In this document: positions 44,477 through 53,790 of the stretch, in pieces
Layout of the letters: the number at the start of each line of letters is the position of its first letter
Position numbering within the stretch: position 1 is the first letter of the stretch
Translations under genes and position numbers: made by a program
Assembly (NCBI GenBank): GCA_017303395.1
Contig: JAFLBN010000019.1
Span: 1 to 64,000 of the forward strand
From: Chitinophagales bacterium
GTDB lineage: Bacteria; Bacteroidota; Bacteroidia; Chitinophagales; Chitinophagaceae
Length of the DNA stretch: 64,000 nt
Reading direction: 5' to 3'
Notes under the pieces: generated by a model
The model's database searches: none
Seen by the model: the letters and a program-made list of their open reading frames with translations, nothing else
Told to the model about the DNA's origin: nothing

Positions 44477-46126
44477 CTAAGCTGATTCTTTTCTGCCTCT
44501 GCTCATTGTTAATACATACAACACAGCGTGTAATGCAGCAAATATTAATGAAAAATAATACAAACCTGTATCATCAGTAGTGGTATCTGCATGATGTTTT
44601 ATAGCGACAAATACCAATATCGCAACCATGCCCAAGCCTGTATACGATACTGTCTTGTAGCTTCTGTTATTAAACGCCCCCTTATTCAGGTAGCTATTCT
44701 TCATGCCATAGAACAGGTATACGTCGAAACCAACCATCATCCATGCCACCAGGCGTATCCAAGTGTCCAATGGAAGGAAAACCATCATAAACAGACAGGT
44801 TGCAATACCCAGAATTGGAACCAATGGAACCAATGGAGTGCGGAATGCGCGTGGCGCTTCAGGCATCTTTCTACGCATTACTATTACGCCTACACATACA
44901 AGAATAAATGCGAACAGTGTGCCTATACTTGTCATTTCGCCTACAACGTTTGCAGGTACAAATGCAGCAAATATGCTCACAAACAACATAAACAGGAAGT
45001 TGTTTCGCGCAGGCGTTTGGAATTTAGGATGCACTTCAGAGAATACTTTAGGTATCAAACCATCGCGACTCATTGAGAAGAACACACGAGACTGTCCCAT
45101 CAGCATTACCATGATTACAGAAGAATAACCCGCCAGAATAGCTACGATGATAGCCTTGTTCAACCACGGATAGTCCGGCACAACCACTCCGTCGGCACCC
45201 GCTTTCCCCATGTGGTCTATCGCTACTGCTACCGGTGCAATACCATCTTTACCCGCAAACTCTGTATAGTTTGCAACACCTGTCATTACGTGTGCAAAAA
45301 GTATGTATAGAATAGTACATATAAACAGCGATAACAAAATACCTATTGGCATATCGCGCTTGGGATTCTTTGATTCCTGCGCTGCAGTAGATACAGCATC
45401 GAAGCCGATGTATGCAAAGAATACAATTGCCGCTGCACGTACTATACCACTGAAGCCAAACTCTCCGAACGTGCCTGTATTATCAGGTATGTATGGCGTA
45501 TAGTTTTCAGGGTGAATGTATTGCCAACCCAATGCTATGAATATCAATACAACTGCAACTTTCAATGTTACTATCAGACCATTTATGAATGCAGACTCCC
45601 TTGTACCTCGCATCAGTAACAAAGACATCAGTATTATAATAAACACTGCAGGCACATTCATAATACCACCCTCAAACGGAGAGGATGTGAATTCAGGCCC
45701 TAGGTTTATACCAAAATACTGTAGGAATTTCACCAGATATCTTGACCAACTGATAGCTACAGTAGCAGAACCTACAGCATACTCCAACACAAGGTCCCAT
45801 CCTATTATCCAAGCCAGAAATTCGCCCATGGTAGCATAGCTATAGGTATATGCACTACCTGCAATCGGTATCATAGATGCAAATTCAGCATAACAAAGGC
45901 CAGCAAATGCACAACCCAATGCTGCTACTATAAATGATATAGTAATAGCAGGCCCCGCGTTGGTTGCGGCTGCACCACCGGTTATGGAAAAAAGGCCGGC
46001 ACCTATAATGGCACCAATACCCAGTGCAACCAGTGCAGGTGCAGTTAGTGTTTTCTTCAGGCCCTTTTCCGAATCCGATGCTTCGGCTAGTAGCAGGTTA
46101 AGTGGTTTTCGAACAAATAAACCCAT
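44477..46126 (-). CDS. Amino acid permease (APC superfamily, CAT-like)
   Basis: A 549-residue transporter with 12-14 transmembrane helices. The N-terminal TLTAPALVALGIGAIIGAGLFSITGGAA is the unwound substrate-binding helix region typical of the cationic-amino-acid-transporter group, and FFAYIGFDAVSTAAQESKNPKRDMP is the conserved loop after helix 6. The substrate is unknown; together with glutamate and leucine dehydrogenases and urocanase it fits amino-acid use as a carbon source. Confidence 0.9.
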   Translation of the reverse strand: MGLFVRKPLNLLLAEASDSEKGLKKTLTAPALVALGIGAIIGAGLFSITGGAAATNAGPAITISFIVAALGCAFAGLCYAEFASMIPIAGSAYTYSYATMGEFLAWIIGWDLVLEYAVGSATVAISWSRYLVKFLQYFGINLGPEFTSSPFEGGIMNVPAVFIIILMSLLLMRGTRESAFINGLIVTLKVAVVLIFIALGWQYIHPENYTPYIPDNTGTFGEFGFSGIVRAAAIVFFAYIGFDAVSTAAQESKNPKRDMPIGILLSLFICTILYILFAHVMTGVANYTEFAGKDGIAPVAVAIDHMGKAGADGVVVPDYPWLNKAIIVAILAGYSSVIMVMLMGQSRVFFSMSRDGLIPKVFSEVHPKFQTPARNNFLFMLFVSIFAAFVPANVVGEMTSIGTLFAFILVCVGVIVMRRKMPEAPRAFRTPLVPLVPILGIATCLFMMVFLPLDTWIRLVAWMMVGFDVYLFYGMKNSYLNKGAFNNRSYKTVSYTGLGMVAILVFVAIKHHADTTTDDTGLYYFSLIFAALHAVLYVLTMSRGRKESA

Positions 46127-46264
46127 AATATAGTCAGATATGCGTCCAAACTATAAAGAAATTGTTGTTTGTACAAATGCAGGTGCTTAATATGGGTTTA
46201 TTATGATAAATGTTATAGAAAATAAAATCTTGTACGTCAGTTTTTATCAAACCGATTTTTACTG

Positions 46265-46272
46265 TAGGTTTG
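46265..46272 (+). promoter_or_regulatory. Promoter -7 element immediately before the start of the next gene
   Basis: TAGGTTTG matches TAnnTTTG and ends four bases before the ATG; GGAGG overlaps its end and touches the start codon, too close for a normal Shine-Dalgarno site. Confidence 0.5.
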
Positions 46273-46276
46273 GAGG

Positions 46277-47074
46277 ATGTTTAGGTTCGTCAGGGCTACT
46301 TTATTAGTTCTCATTACATTATTATATACAACAAATGCATGGGCTCAACCTATGCTACCCGATATTACAGGTTCCACTTCGAAAGGGCTGAATATACTCA
46401 GCTGGACTTGTCAGTACGATGGCATTAAGTCTATCGCAGTTCAGCGCTCATCCGACAGTATATATAATTACATTACACTCGGATTGGTAAAAAACCTGAA
46501 AAAAGGCCCACAAGCATATATTGACGGACACCCTAAACCGGGAAAGAACTGGTATAGGCTTTACATAGTATTCAATTCAGACCTTACCTGGTATAGTAAC
46601 CGTTTTGCGATTTCTGTTGATAGTATAGATATAATTAATGCACAAGTACTAGCTCCTAACGATTCTTTACAAAAACTAACAGCAAACATTAAAATAGAAC
46701 CTATAAAAACCGAATCCACTACTATAACACCACAAGCCAATACTGTAGCCGTACCGGTTGTAGAGATTGCTCCACGTATTACACTAGATATTCCTGAAGA
46801 GGCCACAGAAGATGGTGTAGCCTATATAAAGTCACAATACATCTATACCAATCCATTTACCGGGCATGTAAACATTGATATCCCGAACTATACAAGACAT
46901 CATTATGCTGTAAATTTTCTGAATAATGATAACAAACAAGTATTGGAGATAGAACGTGTAGGTGCCCCGATGATAATAGTTGATAAGCGCAACTTCCAGA
47001 AGAAAGGTATCTATAAATTTGAACTGAGAGAAGACAGGAAAATGCTGGAAACAGGTTTTATTACTATATACTAA
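46277..47074 (+). CDS. Secreted protein with T9SS-like C-terminal fold
   Basis: A 265-residue protein with a signal peptide (ending NAWAQ) and an FN3-like first domain (about 30-115; NILSWTCQ, KNWYRLYIVF). The last 78 residues (188-265) follow the layout of a type A sorting domain: YTNPFTGHVNID, LNNDNKQVLEIE, FQKKGIYKFEL and a final strand. The usual GxxV/FPNP words are altered, so it may be a divergent sorting tail or a related PorZ/GldM-like accessory fold. No close family is recognised. It converges on the next gene with a four-base overlap of stop codons. Confidence 0.7.
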   Translation: MFRFVRATLLVLITLLYTTNAWAQPMLPDITGSTSKGLNILSWTCQYDGIKSIAVQRSSDSIYNYITLGLVKNLKKGPQAYIDGHPKPGKNWYRLYIVFNSDLTWYSNRFAISVDSIDIINAQVLAPNDSLQKLTANIKIEPIKTESTTITPQANTVAVPVVEIAPRITLDIPEEATEDGVAYIKSQYIYTNPFTGHVNIDIPNYTRHHYAVNFLNNDNKQVLEIERVGAPMIIVDKRNFQKKGIYKFELREDRKMLETGFITIY

Positions 47075-47700
47075 GCTTCGCCTTCCACATCAAAGGTTTC
47101 TTGTGCCATGCGTTTCCATTCTGGGCCAAGACGCAGCGCATCACCCATATACAGCTTCATCATACGTATCATTTCTTCTGCACTCCAGGAGTATACGCCT
47201 TTTGCAAAACGCACAGGGAAACCGCAATAATTGAAATATAGATTTCCCTCGTCATACATATTCTGTATCAGGTGTTCCTGTGTTTCAAAACCGAAATAAT
47301 CATAACACTGTCCTTTCAGCGGATGGTCTGTTTTTGTCATCTTACCCGCATAGTGCAACGGGCCTACATCCTGCCAGTTATACCTGCTTACTTTACGTTT
47401 GAAGGGGGTAATATTCACAAGCATCAGGAACTCCTCGTCCAGCCACACCTCTTCTTTGTACAACATGCGCGTCATAAATCTGTATGCTGCCAGTGCATAT
47501 AAAAAAGCAGACCCAATACCTGAAATAACGTGAATGAAACTTGCACTAAAAGGCAATGACTGTAGAAGGAATACGGTTGCCATACCCGCTGTCAACAAGA
47601 ACTCACCCCAATACAACGCTTTGATTCTCGGAGCAATTCTGTCGCCTAGTTTTATCTGCAGGTGGTTAGTACCCCAGTTATATAAAATCTTATCGGGCAT
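47071..47700 (-). CDS. Membrane protein of unknown function, 209 aa
   Basis: Has two adjacent transmembrane helices (about 32-48 and 53-72, FLLTAGMATVFLLQSLPF and VISGIGSAFLYALAAYRF) with cytosolic ends and a C-terminal soluble domain rich in aromatic residues, resembling a PH-like membrane protein (EVWLDEEFLMLVN, YNWQDVGPLHYAGK). No function is recognised. Start and neighbours suggest a single-gene unit just downstream of lipB on the same strand. Confidence 0.65.
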   Translation of the reverse strand: MPDKILYNWGTNHLQIKLGDRIAPRIKALYWGEFLLTAGMATVFLLQSLPFSASFIHVISGIGSAFLYALAAYRFMTRMLYKEEVWLDEEFLMLVNITPFKRKVSRYNWQDVGPLHYAGKMTKTDHPLKGQCYDYFGFETQEHLIQNMYDEGNLYFNYCGFPVRFAKGVYSWSAEEMIRMMKLYMGDALRLGPEWKRMAQETFDVEGEA

Positions 47701-47747
47701 AAACGGTAATTAGCGTTGAAAGTATATCTAATATACTAATTTTTCAG

Positions 47748-48479
47748 CTATTCCGATTTAACTAAATCGTTAACTATTTCACACTCAAACACATTAGAAA
47801 ATTCTCTTCTTAGTATCTCTCTAACTTCCAATTCATTTACCTCTCTGCCAAGCTCTTTCTGCATAGATGTCACCTGTTTGTCAGAAATACCGCAGGGTAC
47901 TATATAGTCAAAAAAACGAAGGTCAGTGTTTACATTCAGTGCCAACCCGTGTATTGTCATCCACCTGCTGCTACGCACCCCCATTGCACATATCTTTCGT
48001 GCTTTAGCGGGATTGTCAGGATCCAGCCACACACCTGTCGAGCCCGGCAACCTATCTCCTTTCAGTCCGTAATGTGCAATTGTTCTGATTACTACTTCTT
48101 CCAGATTGCGCATATACTTACCCAAGTCTGTATAAAACTGCTCCAGATCCAACACAGGATATGCTACTATTTGCCCTGGTCCATGGTAGGTAATATCTCC
48201 CCCTCTGTTGGTTTTATAAAAGCTTGCATCAAGTTCCTGTAGTCTGGTATCATTTACCAGCAAGTTTTCCATGTGGCCGCTCTTGCCAAGTGTATACACA
48301 TGCGGATGTGTACAGAATAGCAGGTGATGCTTAATGCCGTTGTCTGTAGGGCGCTCTGCATCAGGTACATTATACCATTGCGCTTTGATGTCGAGCCCCT
48401 CCTTCATCAATGCTTCCTGCATTTGCCATGCATCGCCATACTCTATTGTACCCAACTCCCTGAAGTATACCTTTCTCAT
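47748..48479 (-). CDS. lipB: Octanoyl-[acyl-carrier-protein]-protein N-octanoyltransferase LipB
   Basis: Transfers octanoate from acyl-carrier protein to lipoyl domains, the first step of lipoate assembly. The 243 residues include the substrate loop RGGDITYHGPGQ (92-103), the catalytic Lys162 in KARKICAMGVR and the acyl-thioester Cys196 in VPCGIS. It provides the cofactor for complexes that use the lipoamide dehydrogenase encoded 4 kb away. Confidence 0.95.
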   Translation of the reverse strand: MRKVYFRELGTIEYGDAWQMQEALMKEGLDIKAQWYNVPDAERPTDNGIKHHLLFCTHPHVYTLGKSGHMENLLVNDTRLQELDASFYKTNRGGDITYHGPGQIVAYPVLDLEQFYTDLGKYMRNLEEVVIRTIAHYGLKGDRLPGSTGVWLDPDNPAKARKICAMGVRSSRWMTIHGLALNVNTDLRFFDYIVPCGISDKQVTSMQKELGREVNELEVREILRREFSNVFECEIVNDLVKSE

Positions 48480-48581
48480 ATCAACAATAAGGCTGCAATT
48501 TACGTTTATATACCTGAAAATCCCCCTTTTGAGGGCATTACAACCCGTTGGGGATTAGCTTTTTATTAACGCCAAATCAGT

Positions 48582-48589
48582 TACATTTG
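48582..48589 (+). promoter_or_regulatory. Promoter -7 element for prc
   Basis: TACATTTG matches TAnnTTTG, 28 bases upstream of the ATG. Confidence 0.6.
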
Positions 48590-48617
48590 TTATAATAGGT
48601 TAATTTAACTGAGGACT

Positions 48618-50798
48618 ATGTTACGTTTCATGAAGAACAAAATTTTGATACCACTTTTAGTTCTGTCTGCACTGGCTGCGTTTTTTTCGTTCAGGTATGC
48701 ATCAGATGGTGGTACACCTGATGATAAAAGAAAACTTGCTATTAAAACCGTTCTGAAAGCAATACAACAAAATCACTTTTCGCCTCGCGAAATGAATGAT
48801 TCGTTTTCCGTTACAGCATACAATAAAATACTGAACGGGCTTGACTATGATAAGCGCATCCTGACACAGGAAGATATCAAAAGCTTCAAGAAATACGAGT
48901 TGATACTTGAAGAAAATGACGGTGAAAACGTGGTTAGCTTTTTTGACGATTTCAACGTTATTTACAAACAGCGCCTGAAGGACGCTGAACGCTATTGCAA
49001 CAATGCGTTGAAAATGCCTTTCAGCTTCTCTACAGATGAAACCATCAACCTGAATGGTGAAAAAGTACCTTTTGCAAAAGACACAAACGAATTGCAAAGC
49101 CGCTGGAATACCTATATGAAATATAGGGTATTGGCTAAATATGTAGATCTGAAAGACGACCAAAAGAAGCGCATAGAGAAAAAAGATACTACACTTAAAG
49201 TAGTAATGTCTGATAACCAGCTCGATTCTGTAGCAAGAGTAGCCATTAAGAAAAACATGGATTACTACTTCAAACGCATGAACAAGCTGAAAGACGACGA
49301 CCGTTTTACATTCTTCGTCAACAGCATTGCAGGCACACACGATCCGCATACAGACTATTTCCCTCCTGTTGACAAAGCGCTTTTTGATGAACAGATGTCA
49401 GGTACATTCTTTGGCATAGGCGCGCAACTGCAAAACGATGACGGAAAAGTAAAAGTAGTATCTATAGTACCGGGCAGCCCTTGCTGGAAGCAAGGTGAGC
49501 TAAAAGCAGGCGACGTAATACTGAAAGTAGCACAAGGCGCTGCAGAACCTGTTGATGTGCAGAACTATGATATAGACGATGTTGTAAAAATCATCCGCGG
49601 GCCTAAAGGCACAGAAGTACGCCTGACTGTTAAACAAGTAAGCGGTGCTACTAAAATCATACCTATCATACGTGGTGTGGTAGAAAGAGAAGAAACATTT
49701 GCAAAGTCTGCCATCATCAATAACAATGGTTCTAAAATAGGTTATATATATCTGCCCGAATTTTATGCAGATTTCCAGAACTATAACGGACGTCGTTGCT
49801 CTGAAGACGTGGCTATAGAAGTTGCAAAATTGAAAAACGAAGGTGTTAATGGTATCATCCTCGACCTGCGTGGTAATGGTGGTGGTTCGTTGACAGATGT
49901 TGTAAACATGGGTGGCCTCTTTATAGACAAAGGCCCTATGGTACAGGTAAAAACCAATGGCAACAATGCTGCTCAACTCGACGACCCGCAAAGTGGTGTA
50001 TTGTACGACGGTCCTTTGGCCATTATGGTAAATACCGGTAGTGCATCTGCATCTGAAATTCTGGCCGCTGCCATGCAAGACTATAAGCGTGCCGTTATTG
50101 TGGGTTCGCCTACTTATGGCAAGGGTACCGTACAGAAAGTAATATCGCTTGATGAATACCGCACATGGCTGGAAAGTGTAGCTGCGGGCAAGCGCATAGC
50201 AAGCAGTGGTGATACCATCGGTTCTCTGAAACTCACAATTCAGAAGTTCTACCGCATCAACGGTGGTTCTACACAGTTGAAAGGTGTAACGCCTGACGTA
50301 ATGCTGCCTGATGCTTACGAGCATATGGACCTTGGCGAACGTCGCGACAAAGCAGCTATGAAGTGGGACGAAATACCTGCTGTTAAATACAATGTGGTAA
50401 GTAATCCGGTAAACACACAAGAACTTGCAGCACGCAGTAAAAAACGTGTAGATGCCAACCCTTCCTTCGGACTGATAAAAGAAAGTGCTAACCGCATTAA
50501 AAAACTGGAAGAAGAAAACATACTATCGCTGAACGAGACGAAATATCGTAAAGAGGTAGAAGAAGCAAATGCTGTAGGCAAAAAACTGGAAGAGGTGGAA
50601 AAGAAAATAACACCATTGAGCATATCTAACCCACAGGTAGATATTGCAAAAATCAATCTCGATAGCAATTCTGTAAAGAAGAATGACGAATGGATAAAAG
50701 CTCTGAAAAAAGATATGTACCTGTCTGAAACGGTAAATGTGATAAACGACCTGATGAAGATGGATACTAAAGTAAATATGGGTACCGGAATGAAATAA
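48618..50798 (+). CDS. prc: Carboxy-terminal processing protease Prc (S41 family)
   Basis: A periplasmic tail-specific protease of 726 residues. It has an N-terminal membrane or signal helix (KILIPLLVLSALAAFFSF), a helical N-domain, a PDZ domain at about 255-340 (GIGAQL, VSIVPGSPCWKQGELKAGDVI), the S41 core with LDLRGNGGGSL and NTGSASASE, and a C-terminal DUF3340-type domain. The catalytic Ser477 and Lys502 (YGKGTVQ) align with Ser452/Lys477 of E. coli Prc. It probably trims or degrades envelope proteins. It ends in a strong terminator. Confidence 0.95.
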   Translation: MLRFMKNKILIPLLVLSALAAFFSFRYASDGGTPDDKRKLAIKTVLKAIQQNHFSPREMNDSFSVTAYNKILNGLDYDKRILTQEDIKSFKKYELILEENDGENVVSFFDDFNVIYKQRLKDAERYCNNALKMPFSFSTDETINLNGEKVPFAKDTNELQSRWNTYMKYRVLAKYVDLKDDQKKRIEKKDTTLKVVMSDNQLDSVARVAIKKNMDYYFKRMNKLKDDDRFTFFVNSIAGTHDPHTDYFPPVDKALFDEQMSGTFFGIGAQLQNDDGKVKVVSIVPGSPCWKQGELKAGDVILKVAQGAAEPVDVQNYDIDDVVKIIRGPKGTEVRLTVKQVSGATKIIPIIRGVVEREETFAKSAIINNNGSKIGYIYLPEFYADFQNYNGRRCSEDVAIEVAKLKNEGVNGIILDLRGNGGGSLTDVVNMGGLFIDKGPMVQVKTNGNNAAQLDDPQSGVLYDGPLAIMVNTGSASASEILAAAMQDYKRAVIVGSPTYGKGTVQKVISLDEYRTWLESVAAGKRIASSGDTIGSLKLTIQKFYRINGGSTQLKGVTPDVMLPDAYEHMDLGERRDKAAMKWDEIPAVKYNVVSNPVNTQELAARSKKRVDANPSFGLIKESANRIKKLEEENILSLNETKYRKEVEEANAVGKKLEEVEKKITPLSISNPQVDIAKINLDSNSVKKNDEWIKALKKDMYLSETVNVINDLMKMDTKVNMGTGMK

Positions 50799-50822
50799 CT
50801 GGTTCCTTTAACTAATATTTGC

Positions 50823-50851
50823 AACGGGTTATCTCTGCGAGATAACCCGTT
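50823..50851 (+). terminator. Terminator of prc
   Basis: A 13-bp stem AACGGGTTATCTC / GAGATAACCCGTT with a three-base loop, followed by five T; the next promoter element begins six bases downstream. Confidence 0.9.
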
Positions 50852-50856
50852 TTTAT

Positions 50857-50864
50857 TACCTTTG
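50857..50864 (+). promoter_or_regulatory. Promoter -7 element for the DUF5683 gene
   Basis: TACCTTTG matches TAnnTTTG, 19 bases upstream of the ATG and immediately after the prc terminator. Confidence 0.6.
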
Positions 50865-50883
50865 AGGCGCTTTGGTAAAACTG

Positions 50884-51525
50884 ATGTCTGTTACATACCG
50901 CAAATACACACTTCTTATTGCAGCCATGCTGTTGATTATATTCAACACATCGGCACAATCTGTCAGCGACACGGCTACAGGCAAGGAGCTGTCAACAGAC
51001 ACAACTCTTGCTGTGATAGACCCATTACCTAAAGCTGTGCAAGACAGTTTTAAGGCAAAAGAAATTAAACCACATAAGTTTGAACCAAAGCCCAAAAAAG
51101 CAGGTATGTATTCTGCTATACTTCCCGGTAGCGGCCAGTTCTACAACCGCCAATACTGGAAAGTACCAGCCATATATGTTGGTGTAGCAGCAGCAGGCTA
51201 TTTCATCAACTTTAATCTTACCAATTACCAGAAATACCGCAAAGCATACTACACACGTATAGATAACGACCCGACTACTGTAGATACGGATATAGAAACT
51301 AAAAAATACACCACCGAAAACCTGAAGCAACTGCAAGACCAGTACCGCAAATGGCTGGACATGACAGTGCTGCTTACTGCACTTGGCTACACCGTACAGG
51401 TAATCGATGCGATAGCTTCTGCACACCTCAAAAACTTCGATATATCGCGCGATATATCACTGCGCATACTGCCTGTGGCACAGCCAAACTATATAGGCAT
51501 GGGGCTGGCAGTCAATTTTAAATAA
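50884..51525 (+). CDS. DUF5683 domain membrane protein
   Basis: About 213 residues with a signal peptide or membrane anchor (TLLIAAMLLIIFNTSAQ), a Lys/Glu/Pro-rich linker and a domain that begins PKKAGMYSAILPGSGQFYNRQYWKVP, the hallmark of DUF5683 proteins. Two membrane segments are visible (YVGVAAAGYFINF and TVLLTALGYTVQVIDAIASAH). The C-terminal part reads as a porin-like final beta strand (GMGLAVNFK). Function is unknown. The ATG was preferred over a TTG four codons upstream. Confidence 0.82.
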   Translation: MSVTYRKYTLLIAAMLLIIFNTSAQSVSDTATGKELSTDTTLAVIDPLPKAVQDSFKAKEIKPHKFEPKPKKAGMYSAILPGSGQFYNRQYWKVPAIYVGVAAAGYFINFNLTNYQKYRKAYYTRIDNDPTTVDTDIETKKYTTENLKQLQDQYRKWLDMTVLLTALGYTVQVIDAIASAHLKNFDISRDISLRILPVAQPNYIGMGLAVNFK

Positions 51526-51579
51526 GCGCTTTATACAGACTTTCTGATTCTGCAAGTTTTATTTCACAAACCTCGCTCG

Positions 51580-51587
51580 TAACTTCG
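51580..51587 (+). promoter_or_regulatory. Probable promoter -7 element for pcm
   Basis: TAACTTCG, a one-base variant of TAnnTTTG, ends four bases before the pcm ATG. Confidence 0.4.
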
Positions 51588-51591
51588 CAGT

Positions 51592-52257
51592 ATGCTGCAC
51601 AGCAAACCGAAAGACGATAATTATTTACACAAAGGATTACGCAGAGATTTAGTAAATCTACTACGCGAAAAAGGCATTACAGACGAACGAGTACTAGAAG
51701 CTATCAACAGCATACCACGCCATTTTTTCCTCGACCCTGCTTTTGAACGCATAGCATATGAGGACAGGGCATTTCCTATTACAGCCAACCAGACTATATC
51801 GCAACCATACACGGTAGCCTACCAGTCTCAACTGTTGGAGATAAAGAAGTTTGACAAAGTATTAGAGATAGGCACAGGTAGCGCTTATCAGGCATGTGTA
51901 CTGGCAGAGTTAGGCGCATTGGTTTTCAGTATAGAAAGGCAAAAGGCATTGTACGATTATGTAGGTGGTTTTTTCTTCATGAAAAACTACCCGCACATCA
52001 AACGCTTTTATGGCGACGGGTTTCAGGGCTTGCCTACTTATGGTCCTTTTGATAAAGTGATCGTAACCGCAGCAGCACCTTTTATACCACCAAAGCTGAT
52101 AGAACAATTAAAACCGGGCGGCATTGCCGTAATACCAGTTGGCGATGACAACGGACAAAAGATGATGCGCATAACCAAAGATGCAGCAGGCAATGTAAAA
52201 GAAGAAATCCTCGGCGACTTCAGCTTTGTACCAATGTTGGAAGGGAAGAATAAATAG
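51592..52257 (+). CDS. pcm: Protein-L-isoaspartate O-methyltransferase
   Basis: Repairs isoaspartyl residues in aged proteins using S-adenosylmethionine. The 221-residue chain has IPRHFFLDPAFERIAYEDRA, NQTISQPYTVAYQ (substrate site), the SAM motif LEIGTGSAYQACVLAELG and the post-II motif FDKVIVTAAAP. It converges on queG with one base between the two stop codons and no terminator between them. Confidence 0.94.
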   Translation: MLHSKPKDDNYLHKGLRRDLVNLLREKGITDERVLEAINSIPRHFFLDPAFERIAYEDRAFPITANQTISQPYTVAYQSQLLEIKKFDKVLEIGTGSAYQACVLAELGALVFSIERQKALYDYVGGFFFMKNYPHIKRFYGDGFQGLPTYGPFDKVIVTAAAPFIPPKLIEQLKPGGIAVIPVGDDNGQKMMRITKDAAGNVKEEILGDFSFVPMLEGKNK

Positions 52258-52258
52258 G

Positions 52259-53185
52259 TTAACTCTTAATCGCTTTCAGATTCCGTTGCACTCCACTCCA
52301 TTTGCTACGCTTCATGGGTGAGTTCTTAAATGCTTTCTTAAAAGCATCTTCACTTATGACCTCCCATTCAGCAAGCGATAGGTTTAGTATTTCGGGGATG
52401 GGTGTAAAATATGGTTCGGTATTAGGTTTTGAGAACCTGTTCCACGGGCATACATCCTGACATACATCGCAGCCAAACATCCACCCGTCCATCTTGCCTT
52501 CAAAACCTTGCGGCATCAGCGCGTCTTTCAACTCTATAGTCAGGTAAGAGATACACTTGCTCCCATCTACAATAGTCGGCGATACAATAGCTTCCGTCGG
52601 GCAAGCATCTATACACTTTCTGCATGTACCGCAATAGTCTGTACTGAATGGTGCATCTGCTTCTAATTCTAAATCTGTAATCAGCGTAGCTATAAAAAAG
52701 AAAGAGCCTGAATGTTTTGTAAGCAGATTACCATTCTTACCTACCCAGCCCAGCCCGCTGCGTACCGCCCAGCTGCGCTCCAGCACAGGCGCACTGTCTA
52801 CAAAACCACGACCATCCACATCGCCAATATTTGCCTTTATAAATGTCAGCAAGTTATTCAGCTTCTCCCTTATCACATAGTGATAGTCTGTACCATAAGC
52901 ATACTTAGCTATCTTCGGTGCATCAGGTTGCTGTTGTTGTTCAGGGTAATAATTAAGAAGTAGTGTAATGACCGACTTTGCACCCGGCACCAGTTTTCGT
53001 GGGTCTGTCCGCATTTCAAAATGGTTTTCCATGTACTGCATCGTACCATGAAAACCATTCTTCAGCCAGCTTTCTAATCTGCGTGCATCATCATCCAATT
53101 GCACAGCCATAGCAATACCACAGGCATCAAAACCCAATCTGCGGGCTTCCTCTTTTATCAGAATGCTATGTTGTGCTGATTGCAT
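52259..53185 (-). CDS. queG: Epoxyqueuosine reductase QueG
   Basis: Performs the last step of queuosine synthesis in tRNA, reducing epoxyqueuosine with a cobalamin cofactor and two [4Fe-4S] clusters. The 308 residues include [18 protein letters not shown] and [12 protein letters not shown], the two cluster motifs, and the conserved GFDACGIA start and [22 protein letters not shown] segment. It is the last gene of a minus-strand run ribD-EamA-yigZ-queG and overlaps yigZ by one base (TAATG). Confidence 0.95.
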   Translation of the reverse strand: MQSAQHSILIKEEARRLGFDACGIAMAVQLDDDARRLESWLKNGFHGTMQYMENHFEMRTDPRKLVPGAKSVITLLLNYYPEQQQQPDAPKIAKYAYGTDYHYVIREKLNNLLTFIKANIGDVDGRGFVDSAPVLERSWAVRSGLGWVGKNGNLLTKHSGSFFFIATLITDLELEADAPFSTDYCGTCRKCIDACPTEAIVSPTIVDGSKCISYLTIELKDALMPQGFEGKMDGWMFGCDVCQDVCPWNRFSKPNTEPYFTPIPEILNLSLAEWEVISEDAFKKAFKNSPMKRSKWSGVQRNLKAIKS

Positions 53186-53790
53186 TAAACGCTTTTTACC
53201 TCCACACCTCTAATTTCCGAAAGCTTTGCGATATATGCATCTGCGTGTGGCTTTGGTATGCCTGCATGTACTATGCAAAACAATTGCAGGTCTTGCTTAT
53301 ACACCGTAGCCTCGCACTGACGCAGCAGGTACATCACCTCACCCATTACAGGATAGTCAAACTGTATCTCTACGCGTTGCTCTATCCACTTTTCTATCAA
53401 CACTGCTTGTTGCAAAGCATCTTCCGTAGCTGTCTTGTATGCATTTATCAACCCCGGCACGCCAAGCAGTGTACCGCCAAAATAGCGCACTACCACCACC
53501 AGCACATTGGTAATGCCTGCACTATCTATCTGCCCCAGTATAGGCTTACCTGCACTACCCGATGGCTCACCATCATCGTTGGCGCGGTATTGCAACCCGT
53601 CTGTACCTATCCTGTATGCATAGCAATGATGCACAGCTTTCGGATGCTCCTTCTTCAGCACTTGCAGCTTTGCCTTCACATCATCAGCACTGCTTACAGG
53701 GTATGCATATGCCAGAAACTTACTCCCCCTGTCTTTAAACTCGGCTGCAGTAGCCCCTTCAGGTGTTTTATATTTAAAATTATCTGCCAT
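53185..53790 (-). CDS. YigZ/IMPACT-family protein
   Basis: A 201-residue protein with the N-terminal UPF0029/IMPACT domain: [39 protein letters not shown] and [14 protein letters not shown]-terminal domain of about 60 residues has the DUF1949 ferredoxin-like layout. Function is not settled; related proteins bind translation factors or act as proteases. It overlaps queG by one base and the EamA gene by 11 bases, so it belongs to the same operon. Confidence 0.9.
   Translation of the reverse strand: MADNFKYKTPEGATAAEFKDRGSKFLAYAYPVSSADDVKAKLQVLKKEHPKAVHHCYAYRIGTDGLQYRANDDGEPSGSAGKPILGQIDSAGITNVLVVVVRYFGGTLLGVPGLINAYKTATEDALQQAVLIEKWIEQRVEIQFDYPVMGEVMYLLRQCEATVYKQDLQLFCIVHAGIPKPHADAYIAKLSEIRGVEVKSV

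Noticed and set aside
49500-50420. A 306-codon antisense frame under prc
   Set aside because: Shadow frame without family resemblance or promoter.
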